Below are positions 52,753 to 60,956 of a stretch of DNA of 64,000 nt, one piece after another. The DNA lies in NCBI GenBank assembly GCA_046269235.1, contig JBJZOS010000004.1:62001-126000 (forward strand), read 5' to 3'. The notes beneath the pieces were generated by a model that ran no database searches, had not been told where the DNA came from, and worked only from the letters and a program-made list of their open reading frames with translations. The position numbers and the translations under genes are program-made. Origin of the DNA: Soonwooa sp032078105 (GTDB taxonomy: Bacteria > Bacteroidota > Bacteroidia > Flavobacteriales > Weeksellaceae). The first letter of the stretch is position 1. Every line of letters begins with the position of its first letter.

Positions 52753-54834
52753 ATGGAATTAACCCAACCCAAAAAAAATATTAACGAAAGCAATTTGGAG
52801 GATTTTCTTAAGAATGCTTATCGACTGATGTTTACTGCTAAAAGTCTTACCGAATTGTATGAGGAAGAAAAACGTGTGGCTTCGAAATATGTGCATGCCA
52901 CGTCTCGCGGGCACGAAGCGATACAATTAGCGGTAGGATTACAGCTTTTACCACAAGATTTTTTGAGTGCTTATTATCGTGATGATAGCATCCTTTTAGG
53001 TATTGGGATTACACCTTATGAGTTGATGCTTCAACTTTTAGCAAAGCGTGATGATCCTTTTTCTGGTGGTAGAACCTATTATTCGCATCCGAGTTTGAGA
53101 CGTGACGACATGCCGAAAATTCCGCATCAGAGTAGTGCCACTGGTATGCAGGCTATTCCAACAACGGGTGTTGCGATGGGTCTTAAATATAAAGAAGAAT
53201 TGGGTCTTGCCGAAGGTTTCGATGATAAGCCAATTGTAGTATGCTCTCTTGGAGATGCAAGTTGTACGGAGGGCGAAGTGGCAGAGGCGTTCCAAATGGC
53301 AGCGCTTAAGCAACTTCCGATTTTGTATTTGGTACAAGATAATGAGTGGGATATTTCGGCGCATGCTTCAGAAATTCGTGCTCAAGATATATCAAAATAT
53401 ATTCAAGGTTTTGAAGGGATAGAGGCGAGAACAATCGATGGAACAGATTTTATAAAATCTTATGAAACTGTAAAAGAGTGTATTCGCATCATTCGTGAAG
53501 AACGTCGTCCGATGATGATTCATGCAAAAGTTCCGTTATTAAACCATCATACTTCAGGGGTTAGAAAAGAGTGGTATCGCGACGATTTGGAAGAAGCGGC
53601 AACAAGAGACCCACTTCCAAAACTTAGAGAAAAATTATCAGAATTCGGTATCGAAGATTCCGAAGTTTCAACAATAGAACAGGAGGTTTTAAACCTTGTA
53701 AAAGCCGATTATCAAAGAGCTTTGCAGGCCGAAGATCCTCGACCAGAAGATTTGTTCACCCACGATTTTGTACCAACACCAATTACCGAAGAAAAAGGAG
53801 TGCGTGTACCAGAAGGAAAAGTGCCAACGGTAATGGTGGATTGCGCGTTGTTTGCCATTCGCGAAATTATGGACAAACACCCAGAATCTCTGTTGTACGG
53901 ACAAGATGTTGGTGCACGTCTGGGCGGTGTTTTTCGTGAAGCAATTACCTTGGCAGGACAATTTGGAGACAAAAGAGTTTTCAATACGCCAATTCAAGAA
54001 GCTTTTATTATTGGATCAACTGTGGGGATGAGTGCTGTTGGACTAAAACCAATTGTTGAGGTTCAGTTTGCAGACTATATTTGGCCAGGCCTTAACCAGT
54101 TATTTACCGAAGTGGCAAGAAGTTGTTATTTATCAAACGGAAAATGGCCGGTGTCGATGATTTTAAGGGTTCCGATTGGCGCTTATGGTAGTGGTGGCCC
54201 ATACCATTCCAGCTCTGTTGAAAGTGTTTTAACAAATATTAAAGGTATTAAAATCGCTTATCCATCAACCGGAGCAGATCTTAAAGGTTTGATGAAGTCC
54301 GCTTATTACGATCCAAACCCAGTGGTGATGTTGGAGCACAAAGGACTTTATTGGTCAAAAATTGCAGGGACAGAAGAGGCGAAAACGATTGAGCCAGACG
54401 AAGATTACATCATTCCATTTGGGAAAGCTAGAGAAGTTCTGTTAGCGGATTCTCAAAAAGAGCAATCGACATTGACTATTATTACTTACGGAATGGGTGT
54501 CTATTGGGCAAGTAATGCAGCTAAAGATTTTGAAGGTCGTGTAGAAATCATCGATTTAAGAACCTTGGCACCCCTTGATGAAAACAGAATTTTTGAAAGT
54601 GTTAAAAAACATAATCGTTGTATCGTTTTAACAGAAGAACCTGTACAGAATAGCTTTGCGCAGAGCATCGCAGCAAGAATTTCGGATACATGTTTCCGCT
54701 ATTTGGACGCGCCAGTTAAAGTGGTTGGAGCTGAGAATATGCCCGCCATTCCACTCAATTCAGTTTTAGAAGAAACAATGCTTCCAAATGCTGAGAAATT
54801 AAAAATACAAATTGACCAGCTTTTAAGATATTAA
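52753..54834 (+). CDS. TPP-dependent 2-oxoacid dehydrogenase E1, alpha and beta subunits fused
   Basis: A 693-residue fusion. Residues about 15-340 are the E1-alpha part: SRGHEAIQLAVGLQL, the TPP/Mg motif GDASCTEGEVAEAFQ near 167 with the closing QDNEW, and HTSGVRKEWYRDD. Residues about 360-693 are E1-beta: LYGQDVGARLGGVFREA, FNTPIQEAFIIGSTVGMSA, VEVQFADYIWPGLNQL, and a transketolase C-terminal domain (GMGVYWASNAAKDF). It would decarboxylate a 2-oxoacid and pass the acyl group to an E2 lipoyl protein; E2 and E3 are not in the window. In Bacteroidota fused E1s usually serve branched-chain oxoacids. Here it is embedded in a paa operon behind a dead paaK, which raises phenylpyruvate as substrate. 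Confidence 0.93.
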   Translation: MELTQPKKNINESNLEDFLKNAYRLMFTAKSLTELYEEEKRVASKYVHATSRGHEAIQLAVGLQLLPQDFLSAYYRDDSILLGIGITPYELMLQLLAKRDDPFSGGRTYYSHPSLRRDDMPKIPHQSSATGMQAIPTTGVAMGLKYKEELGLAEGFDDKPIVVCSLGDASCTEGEVAEAFQMAALKQLPILYLVQDNEWDISAHASEIRAQDISKYIQGFEGIEARTIDGTDFIKSYETVKECIRIIREERRPMMIHAKVPLLNHHTSGVRKEWYRDDLEEAATRDPLPKLREKLSEFGIEDSEVSTIEQEVLNLVKADYQRALQAEDPRPEDLFTHDFVPTPITEEKGVRVPEGKVPTVMVDCALFAIREIMDKHPESLLYGQDVGARLGGVFREAITLAGQFGDKRVFNTPIQEAFIIGSTVGMSAVGLKPIVEVQFADYIWPGLNQLFTEVARSCYLSNGKWPVSMILRVPIGAYGSGGPYHSSSVESVLTNIKGIKIAYPSTGADLKGLMKSAYYDPNPVVMLEHKGLYWSKIAGTEEAKTIEPDEDYIIPFGKAREVLLADSQKEQSTLTIITYGMGVYWASNAAKDFEGRVEIIDLRTLAPLDENRIFESVKKHNRCIVLTEEPVQNSFAQSIAARISDTCFRYLDAPVKVVGAENMPAIPLNSVLEETMLPNAEKLKIQIDQLLRY

Positions 54835-54835
54835 A

Positions 54836-55420
54836 ATGGCGCCATTGAGAACTAAAATAAACAAAAGAGAACTTATCCTTACCGAAGCTTCGAAGCTTTT
54901 TAAAGATCGTGGTTTTGGAGGGACAGGCATGCGCGACATTGCTGAAAAAGTAGGTATGGAAGCCGCGTCGATGTACAACCATATCAAATCTAAAGACGAA
55001 ATTTTAGAATTGATTTGTTTTAAAATAGCTGACGCTTACACGACACAACTTTCAGAAATTGCAGATACAGAAGCTAGTTTTCAAGATAAATTAAAACAAA
55101 TTATCAAAGTCCACATCGACTTGATGATTCACGATGCAGCCGCAGTTTCGGTGGCAAATAACGATTGGAAGTATCTTCGCGATCAGAAGAAGGAAGAATA
55201 CAAAAGCATCAGAAAATCCTACGAAAGAAGTTTTGCTTTTGTCCTTGAAGAAGGCATGAAGTCAGGAGAATTCAAAACCATGAATGTTTCCGTAGCTCTG
55301 TTCACAATCTTGTCATCTTTACGCTGGATCGAGCTTTGGTACAAGCCAAGCCGAGATATTTCGGCGGAAGAATTACAAGAAGAACTTTCAACAATTTTAC
55401 TTAACGGAATAAATATTTAA
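54836..55420 (+). CDS. TetR/AcrR family regulator, probable repressor of the paa operon
   Basis: A 194-residue one-component regulator. The DNA-binding helix-turn-helix spans about 12-55: LTEASKLFKDRGFGGTGMRD, IAEKVGMEAASMYNHIKSK. The remaining 140 residues are the helical ligand and dimer domain, with WYKPSRDISAEEL near the end. It begins 1 bp after the E1 stop, so it is transcribed with the operon it likely controls (feedback). The natural inducer of such regulators is phenylacetyl-CoA. A matching operator lies at 52264-52279. Confidence 0.92.
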   Translation: MAPLRTKINKRELILTEASKLFKDRGFGGTGMRDIAEKVGMEAASMYNHIKSKDEILELICFKIADAYTTQLSEIADTEASFQDKLKQIIKVHIDLMIHDAAAVSVANNDWKYLRDQKKEEYKSIRKSYERSFAFVLEEGMKSGEFKTMNVSVALFTILSSLRWIELWYKPSRDISAEELQEELSTILLNGINI

Positions 55421-55426
55421 TAGATA

Positions 55427-56509
55427 ATGTCAACAACTTTTCATCCTCTCAAAATAAAAAAAATCAAACGCGAAACGCCAGACTGTGTTTCGGTAAGTTT
55501 TGACGTGCCAGAGGACTTAAAAGAGCAATTTAGATTTACGCAAGGACAATATTTAACATTCAAACAAATTAACGACGGCCAAGAGATTAGACGTTCCTAC
55601 TCAATTTGTGCAAGTCCATGCGAAGATGAACTAAAAGTTGCGGTGAAGAAGATCACAGATGGCGTATTTTCGAGCTATATTAACGATGTTGCAAAAGAAG
55701 GCGACGTGGTAGAAGTAATGACGCCACAAGGGACTTTCTTTACAGAACTAAAACCTGACAACAAAAAAACTTATGTTGCCTTTGCGGCAGGAAGTGGCAT
55801 TACACCAGTGATCTCGATTGTAAAAACCGTTCTGAAAAACGAGCCCAACAGCAACTTTGTTTTAATCTACGGCAACCGAAACAAAGCCCACATTATCTTT
55901 AAAGAAGACATCGAAGCGCTTAAGAATATCTTTATGGATAGACTTAGTGTTTACCATATTTTGAGCCGCGAGATTGCCGACGCCGATTTGTTGGCAGGAC
56001 GTATCACAGCAGAAAAAGCCAAGCTTTTTTTAGAGCATATTGTCCCTGTTGACACCATTGATGAGGTTTTCCTTTGCGGTCCAGAAGATATGATTCTTGG
56101 CGTTCGCGATACATTGCAAGAGGCAGGTCTAGAGCCTAAAAAGATTCATTTTGAATTGTTTTACAGTGCAACAGCAGAGGAGAAGAAAAAAGAACATGCA
56201 CAAGCGGTTAACAGAGCAGACGATAAATACAGCAAAGTAACCGTTAAGCTGGACGCATCGGCACTTAATATGGATTTGGCCTATCACGGGCAGACCATTT
56301 TGGATGCCGCATTACAAAACGGTGCAGATCTGCCATACGCTTGTAAAGGCGGTGTTTGCGCGACTTGTAAATGCAAGTTGGAGAAAGGCGAAGTCGAAAT
56401 GGACATCAATTATTCTTTGGAGCAAGATGAGTTGGATGCAGGATTTATCCTGTCTTGTCAGGCGCATCCACGTTCAGAGGAAGTTATTGTTAATTTTGAC
56501 ATCAAGTAA
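55427..56509 (+). CDS. paaE: phenylacetyl-CoA epoxidase, reductase subunit PaaE
   Basis: A 360-residue flavin/Fe-S reductase feeding electrons from NADPH to the PaaAC oxygenase. The FAD-binding block RRSYSICASPCEDEL is near residue 53, the NAD(P) part AAGSGITPVISIVKTVL near 125 with FLCGPEDMILGVRD near 215, and the C-terminal plant-type [2Fe-2S] ferredoxin domain with CKGGVCATCKCKL and the fourth Cys in FILSCQAHP. It follows the TetR gene by 6 bp. In this operon paaE precedes paaA rather than following paaD, the order in E. coli. Confidence 0.96.
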   Translation: MSTTFHPLKIKKIKRETPDCVSVSFDVPEDLKEQFRFTQGQYLTFKQINDGQEIRRSYSICASPCEDELKVAVKKITDGVFSSYINDVAKEGDVVEVMTPQGTFFTELKPDNKKTYVAFAAGSGITPVISIVKTVLKNEPNSNFVLIYGNRNKAHIIFKEDIEALKNIFMDRLSVYHILSREIADADLLAGRITAEKAKLFLEHIVPVDTIDEVFLCGPEDMILGVRDTLQEAGLEPKKIHFELFYSATAEEKKKEHAQAVNRADDKYSKVTVKLDASALNMDLAYHGQTILDAALQNGADLPYACKGGVCATCKCKLEKGEVEMDINYSLEQDELDAGFILSCQAHPRSEEVIVNFDIK

Positions 56510-56520
56510 TTATAGATTCA

Positions 56521-56665
56521 TTATTGGGGCAGCATTTCCGCCTTCCGCTCCCGCTATTTTTTGCCAAGGCTTAGTCCAACGCAAAAAAAATGAGCTCCGC
56601 TCAAGTCGGGCTGCGACAACATAATACAGAAAAACCTAGCCCCCTTCGAGGCTATTAATAACAGA
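56521..56665 (+). repeat. hairpin-rich element in the paaE-paaA gap (type B)
   Basis: It starts TTATTGGGGCAGCATTTCCG and contains CGGGCTGCGACAAC; GCAGC pairs with GCTGC over about 90 bases, ATTTTTTGC can pair with GCAAAAAAAAT inside it, and a short hairpin GAGCTCCGCTC follows. A second small hairpin AGCCCCCTTCGAGGCT ends the element. It opens like the paaB-paaC element (GGGCAGC-TTTCCG). Confidence 0.6.
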
Positions 56666-56779
56666 ATAGACCGAAAATCTATTCACAAAAAATGAAAATT
56701 ATTAGTCGATATAGAATAGCACAAATCCTATTTTATAAAAGATTTTAAAAAAAAATAATTCCATTAAAAAATAAAAATT

Positions 56780-57736
56780 ATGGAAACAACAGAAATCAAC
56801 TTGGAACAACACTTCCAAAACAAAATCGATAACGAAATCCGCATCGAGCCAAAAGATTGGATGCCGGAAGCTTATAGAAAGACGCTTATTCGTCAGATTT
56901 CTCAACACGCACATTCCGAGATTGTTGGTATGTTGCCAGAAGCCAATTGGATTACCAGAGCACCAAGCTTAAAACGTAAAAAAATCCTTTTAGCAAAAGT
57001 TCAAGATGAAGGCGGACATGGTCTTTACCTTTATTGTGCAGCCGAAACATTAGGCGTTACCCGCGACCAAACTCTTCGTGACTTACACTCAGGGAAAGCA
57101 AAATATTCAAGTATTTTCAACTATCCAACATTAACTTGGGCAGATATGGGTGCAATTGGTTGGTTAGTAGATGGCGCAGCAATTCTTAACCAAGTGCCAT
57201 TGTGTCGAGCATCTTACGGACCTTATGCCAGAGCGATGGTTAGGATTTGTAAAGAAGAAAGTTTCCACCAACGTCAAGGTTATGAGTTGATGATGAAGTT
57301 GGCACAAGGCTCGCCAGAACAAAAAGAAATGGCTCAAGATGCCTTCAACCGTTGGTGGTGGCCAACCTTGATGATGTTTGGACCTCGTGATGCAGAATCA
57401 GGAAACACCGAAGCATCGATGAATTGGAGAATCAAACGTTTCTCAAACGACGAGTTGAGACAACGCTTTGTAGATATGACCGTTCCGCAAGCAGAATATT
57501 TAGGATTGACAATTCCAGATCCAGAACTCAAATTCAACGAAGAAACTGGACATTACGAATTCGGAGAAATCGATTGGGAAGAATTCTGGAATGTCGTTAA
57601 AGGCAATGGTATGTGCAACAAAGAAAGAATCGACGTACGTCGCAAAGCTTTCGACGAAGGCGCTTGGGTACGAGATGCTGCAACAGCTTACCACGAAAAA
57701 AGAAAACAAAAAGAACAACTGAAAAAAATAAGTTAA
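56780..57736 (+). CDS. paaA: phenylacetyl-CoA epoxidase, catalytic subunit PaaA
   Basis: A 318-residue di-iron oxygenase subunit converting phenylacetyl-CoA to its ring 1,2-epoxide. Iron ligands lie in the ferritin-like helices: QDEGGHGLYLYCAAE (E and H, near 78) and CKEESFHQRQGYELM (E, E and H, near 158). The PaaA-typical blocks DWMPEAYRKTLIRQISQHAH and FNRWWWPTLMMFGPRD are complete. paaB follows after a single base, so the two are translationally coupled. The paaE-paaA gap is 270 bp and holds a hairpin element. Confidence 0.97.
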   Translation: METTEINLEQHFQNKIDNEIRIEPKDWMPEAYRKTLIRQISQHAHSEIVGMLPEANWITRAPSLKRKKILLAKVQDEGGHGLYLYCAAETLGVTRDQTLRDLHSGKAKYSSIFNYPTLTWADMGAIGWLVDGAAILNQVPLCRASYGPYARAMVRICKEESFHQRQGYELMMKLAQGSPEQKEMAQDAFNRWWWPTLMMFGPRDAESGNTEASMNWRIKRFSNDELRQRFVDMTVPQAEYLGLTIPDPELKFNEETGHYEFGEIDWEEFWNVVKGNGMCNKERIDVRRKAFDEGAWVRDAATAYHEKRKQKEQLKKIS

Positions 57737-57737
57737 G

Positions 57738-58025
57738 ATGCAAAATAACGAATGGCCACTTTGGGAAGTCTTCATCAGAAGCCGCCAAGGATTAGATCAC
57801 AAACACGTTGGTAGCCTTCACGCTGCAGATGCAGAAATGGCAATTCAAAATGCCAGAGATGTTTACACAAGACGTTTGGAGGGCGTTAGTATTTGGGTTG
57901 TTGAGTCCAAATTCATTACCGCTTCTAGTCCTGACGATGCAGGCGCATTTTACGAGCCTTCAGAGGACAAGGTATACAGACATCCGACTTTCTACCACGT
58001 TCCTGAGGAAATCAAAAATATGTAA
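57738..58025 (+). CDS. paaB: phenylacetyl-CoA epoxidase subunit PaaB
   Basis: A 95-residue protein bridging PaaA and PaaC in the epoxidase complex. The family blocks PLWEVFIRSRQGLDHKHVGS, LHAADAEMAIQNARDVYTRR and EGVSIWVVESKFITASSPDD are all present. Length is normal for the family. It starts one base after paaA. Confidence 0.96.
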   Translation: MQNNEWPLWEVFIRSRQGLDHKHVGSLHAADAEMAIQNARDVYTRRLEGVSIWVVESKFITASSPDDAGAFYEPSEDKVYRHPTFYHVPEEIKNM

Positions 58026-58026
58026 A

Positions 58027-58190
58027 ACAATTTGGGCAGCTTTTCCGTCCTAGTCTATACTTAGCTTACTGAAGTGTCCCGCTTTTAAGGACACAAAAAG
58101 GGCTCCATTCAGAATGGGCCGTAGATTCGGGATTCCGATTTTGATTTTCGGTGGAAGAGAACATTTTTAGCCCAATTGGACTTAAAGATA
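58027..58190 (+). repeat. hairpin-rich element in the paaB-paaC gap (type B-like)
   Basis: It opens with TTGGGCAGCTTTTCCGTCC, shared in outline with the paaE-paaA element, and contains two good hairpins: TGTCC-GGACA, and CCATTC-A-GAATGG inside GGGCTCC...GGGCC. The end has TTTTAGCCCAATTGG, which can close back on TTTGGGC at the start. Confidence 0.6.
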
Positions 58191-58245
58191 AAGTCAATCA
58201 ACAATTTTAAAATTAAAACTTGCGCATTTTAGCGTTTCAAGTAAA

Positions 58246-59010
58246 ATGGAAAATACAGAAAACAACCAGCTTAACTATCTTCTTCATTTGGCAGATACCA
58301 GCATGATACTTGGGCAACGTTTGTCAGAATGGTGTGGCAAAGGACCGGTTTTAGAACAAGATATTGCATTGTCAAATATCGCGTTGGACCTTTTGGGAGA
58401 AGCATCTCACTATTATGAGTTGGCGGCTAATCTACAAGACGAAGGCAAAACTGAAGACGATTTAGCATTTTTGCGCAACGAAAGAGATTTCAAAAACCTC
58501 CTAATCACCGAACGTCCAAATGGGCATTTCGGAGATACCATTGCAAGACAGTTTTATTTCGATATTTATCATGTTTTGTTGTTAAACGAACTTAAGAAAT
58601 CTTCTAATTCAGAAGTTGCCGCAATTGCTGAAAAATCTATGAAGGAAGCAACTTATCATGCAAAATGGAGCTCCGAGTGGGTTATTCGTTTAGGTGATGG
58701 TACCGAAGAAAGTCATGATAAAATCCAAAAATCAATTCTTGATTTTGTTGATTATACCGACGAAATGTTCATACCATCTAATTGGGAAAAAACCTTGATC
58801 GCTTCTGGTGAGATGCCAGACATCACAAGTTTGAAAGACCAATGGACAATACGAGTTAATCAGGTTTTAGAAGAAGCGACGTTGACGGTTGATTTTTCAA
58901 AATCTAGAAAATTAAGTGGTGGTAAAGACGGTAAACATACCGAGGCTTTAGGTTACATACTTGCAGAAATGCAATATATGCAACGCACTTACCCTAATAT
59001 GGAGTGGTAG
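58246..59010 (+). CDS. paaC: phenylacetyl-CoA epoxidase, structural subunit PaaC
   Basis: A 254-residue ferritin-like protein that partners PaaA and positions the acyl-CoA. Recognisable blocks are LADTSMILGQRLSEWCGKGP, LEQDIALSNIALDLLGEA, the DDLAFLRNERDFKN segment and KWSSEWVIRLGDGTEESHDK. The C-terminus ends AEMQYMQRTYPNMEW, as in other PaaC proteins. It follows paaB by 220 bp containing a hairpin element. Confidence 0.95.
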   Translation: MENTENNQLNYLLHLADTSMILGQRLSEWCGKGPVLEQDIALSNIALDLLGEASHYYELAANLQDEGKTEDDLAFLRNERDFKNLLITERPNGHFGDTIARQFYFDIYHVLLLNELKKSSNSEVAAIAEKSMKEATYHAKWSSEWVIRLGDGTEESHDKIQKSILDFVDYTDEMFIPSNWEKTLIASGEMPDITSLKDQWTIRVNQVLEEATLTVDFSKSRKLSGGKDGKHTEALGYILAEMQYMQRTYPNMEW

Positions 59011-59059
59011 ATTAGTAACGCCAGTTTATGACTCTTCCAGATTATAATAATCATATGTA

Positions 59060-59109
59060 GGTTGAAAAATCCCAACGGAACGATGTAGCATCGCCTTAGA
59101 TTTTTAACC
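59060..59109 (+). repeat. nested hairpin element in the paaC-paaD gap (type C)
   Basis: The outer stem is GGTTGAAAAATC (59060-59071) with GATTTTTAACC (59099-59109), one bulged base; the inner hairpin is CGATG-TAG-CATCG (59081-59093). The order and sizes of the stems suggest a folded RNA. No second copy was found in this window. Confidence 0.6.
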
Positions 59110-59206
59110 CATAAAAAAAAGAATGAATTAACATAACATCGTGTTTTAAGCCGATGGTAAAATTTTCATAAAGACGATTACAAACCGTCGAAAATAGCAG
59201 TAAGAC

Positions 59207-59695
59207 ATGCAATTTACAGAAGAACAAATTTGGCAGTTTTTAAGTGAAGTACAGGATCCAGAAGTTCCTGTGCTTAATATTTTGGAGCTTGGCATTGTCA
59301 GGGAGGTTCTTATCAAAGATGGCGACGTAGAAGTGGTTGTGACGCCAACGTATTCGGGTTGTCCAGCAACATCAATGATCAATATGTCGATTCGATTAAA
59401 ACTAATTGAAAAAGGTATTAATAATGTAAAATTAACCAATCGATTAAGTCCAGCTTGGACGACGGATTGGATGACAGCAGAGGCAAAAGAAAAACTAAAA
59501 GCTTACGGTATTGCACCACCAGTTTATTCTAAAACCAATCAAAACGATTTGTTTGCAAAACCCGATGAGGTGCCCTGTCCACATTGCGGATCAAGTCATA
59601 CAAAATTGATAAGTCAATTCGGATCAACGGCGTGTAAAGCATTATATCAATGCGAAGATTGTCGAGAACCTTTTGACTATTTTAAATGTCATTAA
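59207..59695 (+). CDS. paaD: phenylacetyl-CoA epoxidase accessory protein PaaD
   Basis: A 162-residue protein with an N-terminal MIP18/SufT-like domain (VQDPEVPVLNILELGIVRE, then VVVTPTYSGCPATSMI) and a C-terminal zinc-ribbon-like part with CPHCGSSH and CEDCREPFDYFKCH. PaaD is needed for Fe-S maturation of the epoxidase system, probably the PaaE cluster. It follows the nested-hairpin element and precedes paaH by 29 bp. Confidence 0.95.
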   Translation: MQFTEEQIWQFLSEVQDPEVPVLNILELGIVREVLIKDGDVEVVVTPTYSGCPATSMINMSIRLKLIEKGINNVKLTNRLSPAWTTDWMTAEAKEKLKAYGIAPPVYSKTNQNDLFAKPDEVPCPHCGSSHTKLISQFGSTACKALYQCEDCREPFDYFKCH

Positions 59696-59724
59696 TAAAA
59701 AGAAAATCTAATATTAAAAAGTAA

Positions 59725-60885
59725 ATGAAAATAGGAATTGTAGGAAGTGGCGCCATGGGTAGCGGAATTGCTCAAGTTGTCGCAATGGCTGGCAACGACG
59801 TTTGTCTGTATGATAGCAATCCGACTGCGTTAGAGAAAGCTGGCGTTAATCTAGAAGCGACCTTTCAAAAGCTGGCTGACAAAGGAAAAATTTCTTTAGA
59901 AGATTCTGAACTTTATTTTAGTAAAATTCGATTGGTTAATAAATTGGATGAACTTTCGCATTCAGAATTAATAATAGAAGCAATTATTGAAGATTTAGAT
60001 ATCAAAAAAGACTTGTTTCAAAAATTAGAAAATTTAGTTTCTGAAGATTGTATTTTAGCAAGTAACACTTCATCGTTGTCAATGGCTTCTATTGCGGCAT
60101 CTTGTCAAAAACCAAATCGCGTTATCGGAATTCACTTCTTTAATCCTGCACCTTTGATGGCTTTGGTTGAGATTATCCCTGCGGTACAAACTGATCCTGC
60201 TTTAGTTTCAAAAACGAAAAAATTAGTTGAAAGCTGGAAAAAACTGCCTGCCATTGCCAAAGATATACCCGGATTTATCGTTAATCGTGTAGCCAGACCT
60301 CTCTACGGAGAAGCGATCAGGATTTTGGAAGAAGGCGTTGCAGATTGTGCAACGATCGATTATGCGATGACAAGTTTGGGCGGTTTCCGTATGGGGCCTT
60401 TCCAATTAATGGATTTTATTGGTCATGACGTTAACTATCGTGTTACTGAAAGCGTTTTCAAAGAATTTTTCTACGATCCAAAATTCAAACCTTCATTTAC
60501 TCAAAAACGATTATTCGAAGCTGGATTTTATGGAAGAAAATCGGGGCGAGGTTTTTATGACTATTCGGAAAATGCGACGCAGACAGAACCCAATACAAAT
60601 TCAGAATTATTAGAAAAGATTTTTAAAAGAGTTTTAGTAATGTTGATGAATGAAGCAGCTGATGCTTATTTCTTAAATATTGCATCGGTTGAAGATATCG
60701 ATGTTGCCATGATGAAAGGCGTTAATTATCCAAAAGGTCTTTTGGCTTGGGCCGACGAATTTGGACTTCAAAATTTAGAAGAAGAATTGGATGAACTTTA
60801 TAACTTCTATCATGAAGATCGTTACCGATGCAGTCCAATTATCCGTCGTCTAGCCAAAGAAAACAAAACTTTTTATTTAAACTAA
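59725..60885 (+). CDS. paaH: 3-hydroxyacyl-CoA dehydrogenase PaaH
   Basis: A 386-residue NAD-dependent dehydrogenase for the beta-oxidation-like lower phenylacetate route. The cofactor motif GIVGSGAMGSGIAQVVAMAG lies at 3-22. The catalytic His region is GIHFFNPAPLMALVEIIP near 138, and the domain linker with FIVNRVARPLYGEA near 190. The C-terminus contains two 3HCDH helical blocks, the second with DVAMMKGVNYPKGLLAWADE, a PaaH-type feature. The enoyl-CoA hydratase/isomerase genes (paaF, paaG) that usually accompany it are not in the window. Confidence 0.93.
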   Translation: MKIGIVGSGAMGSGIAQVVAMAGNDVCLYDSNPTALEKAGVNLEATFQKLADKGKISLEDSELYFSKIRLVNKLDELSHSELIIEAIIEDLDIKKDLFQKLENLVSEDCILASNTSSLSMASIAASCQKPNRVIGIHFFNPAPLMALVEIIPAVQTDPALVSKTKKLVESWKKLPAIAKDIPGFIVNRVARPLYGEAIRILEEGVADCATIDYAMTSLGGFRMGPFQLMDFIGHDVNYRVTESVFKEFFYDPKFKPSFTQKRLFEAGFYGRKSGRGFYDYSENATQTEPNTNSELLEKIFKRVLVMLMNEAADAYFLNIASVEDIDVAMMKGVNYPKGLLAWADEFGLQNLEEELDELYNFYHEDRYRCSPIIRRLAKENKTFYLN

Positions 60886-60956
60886 AATTAAATTTTTAAA
60901 ACGAGAAAACGAAAAACCAAAAAACCAAACACTAATAAAAGTATCAATAGAATATT

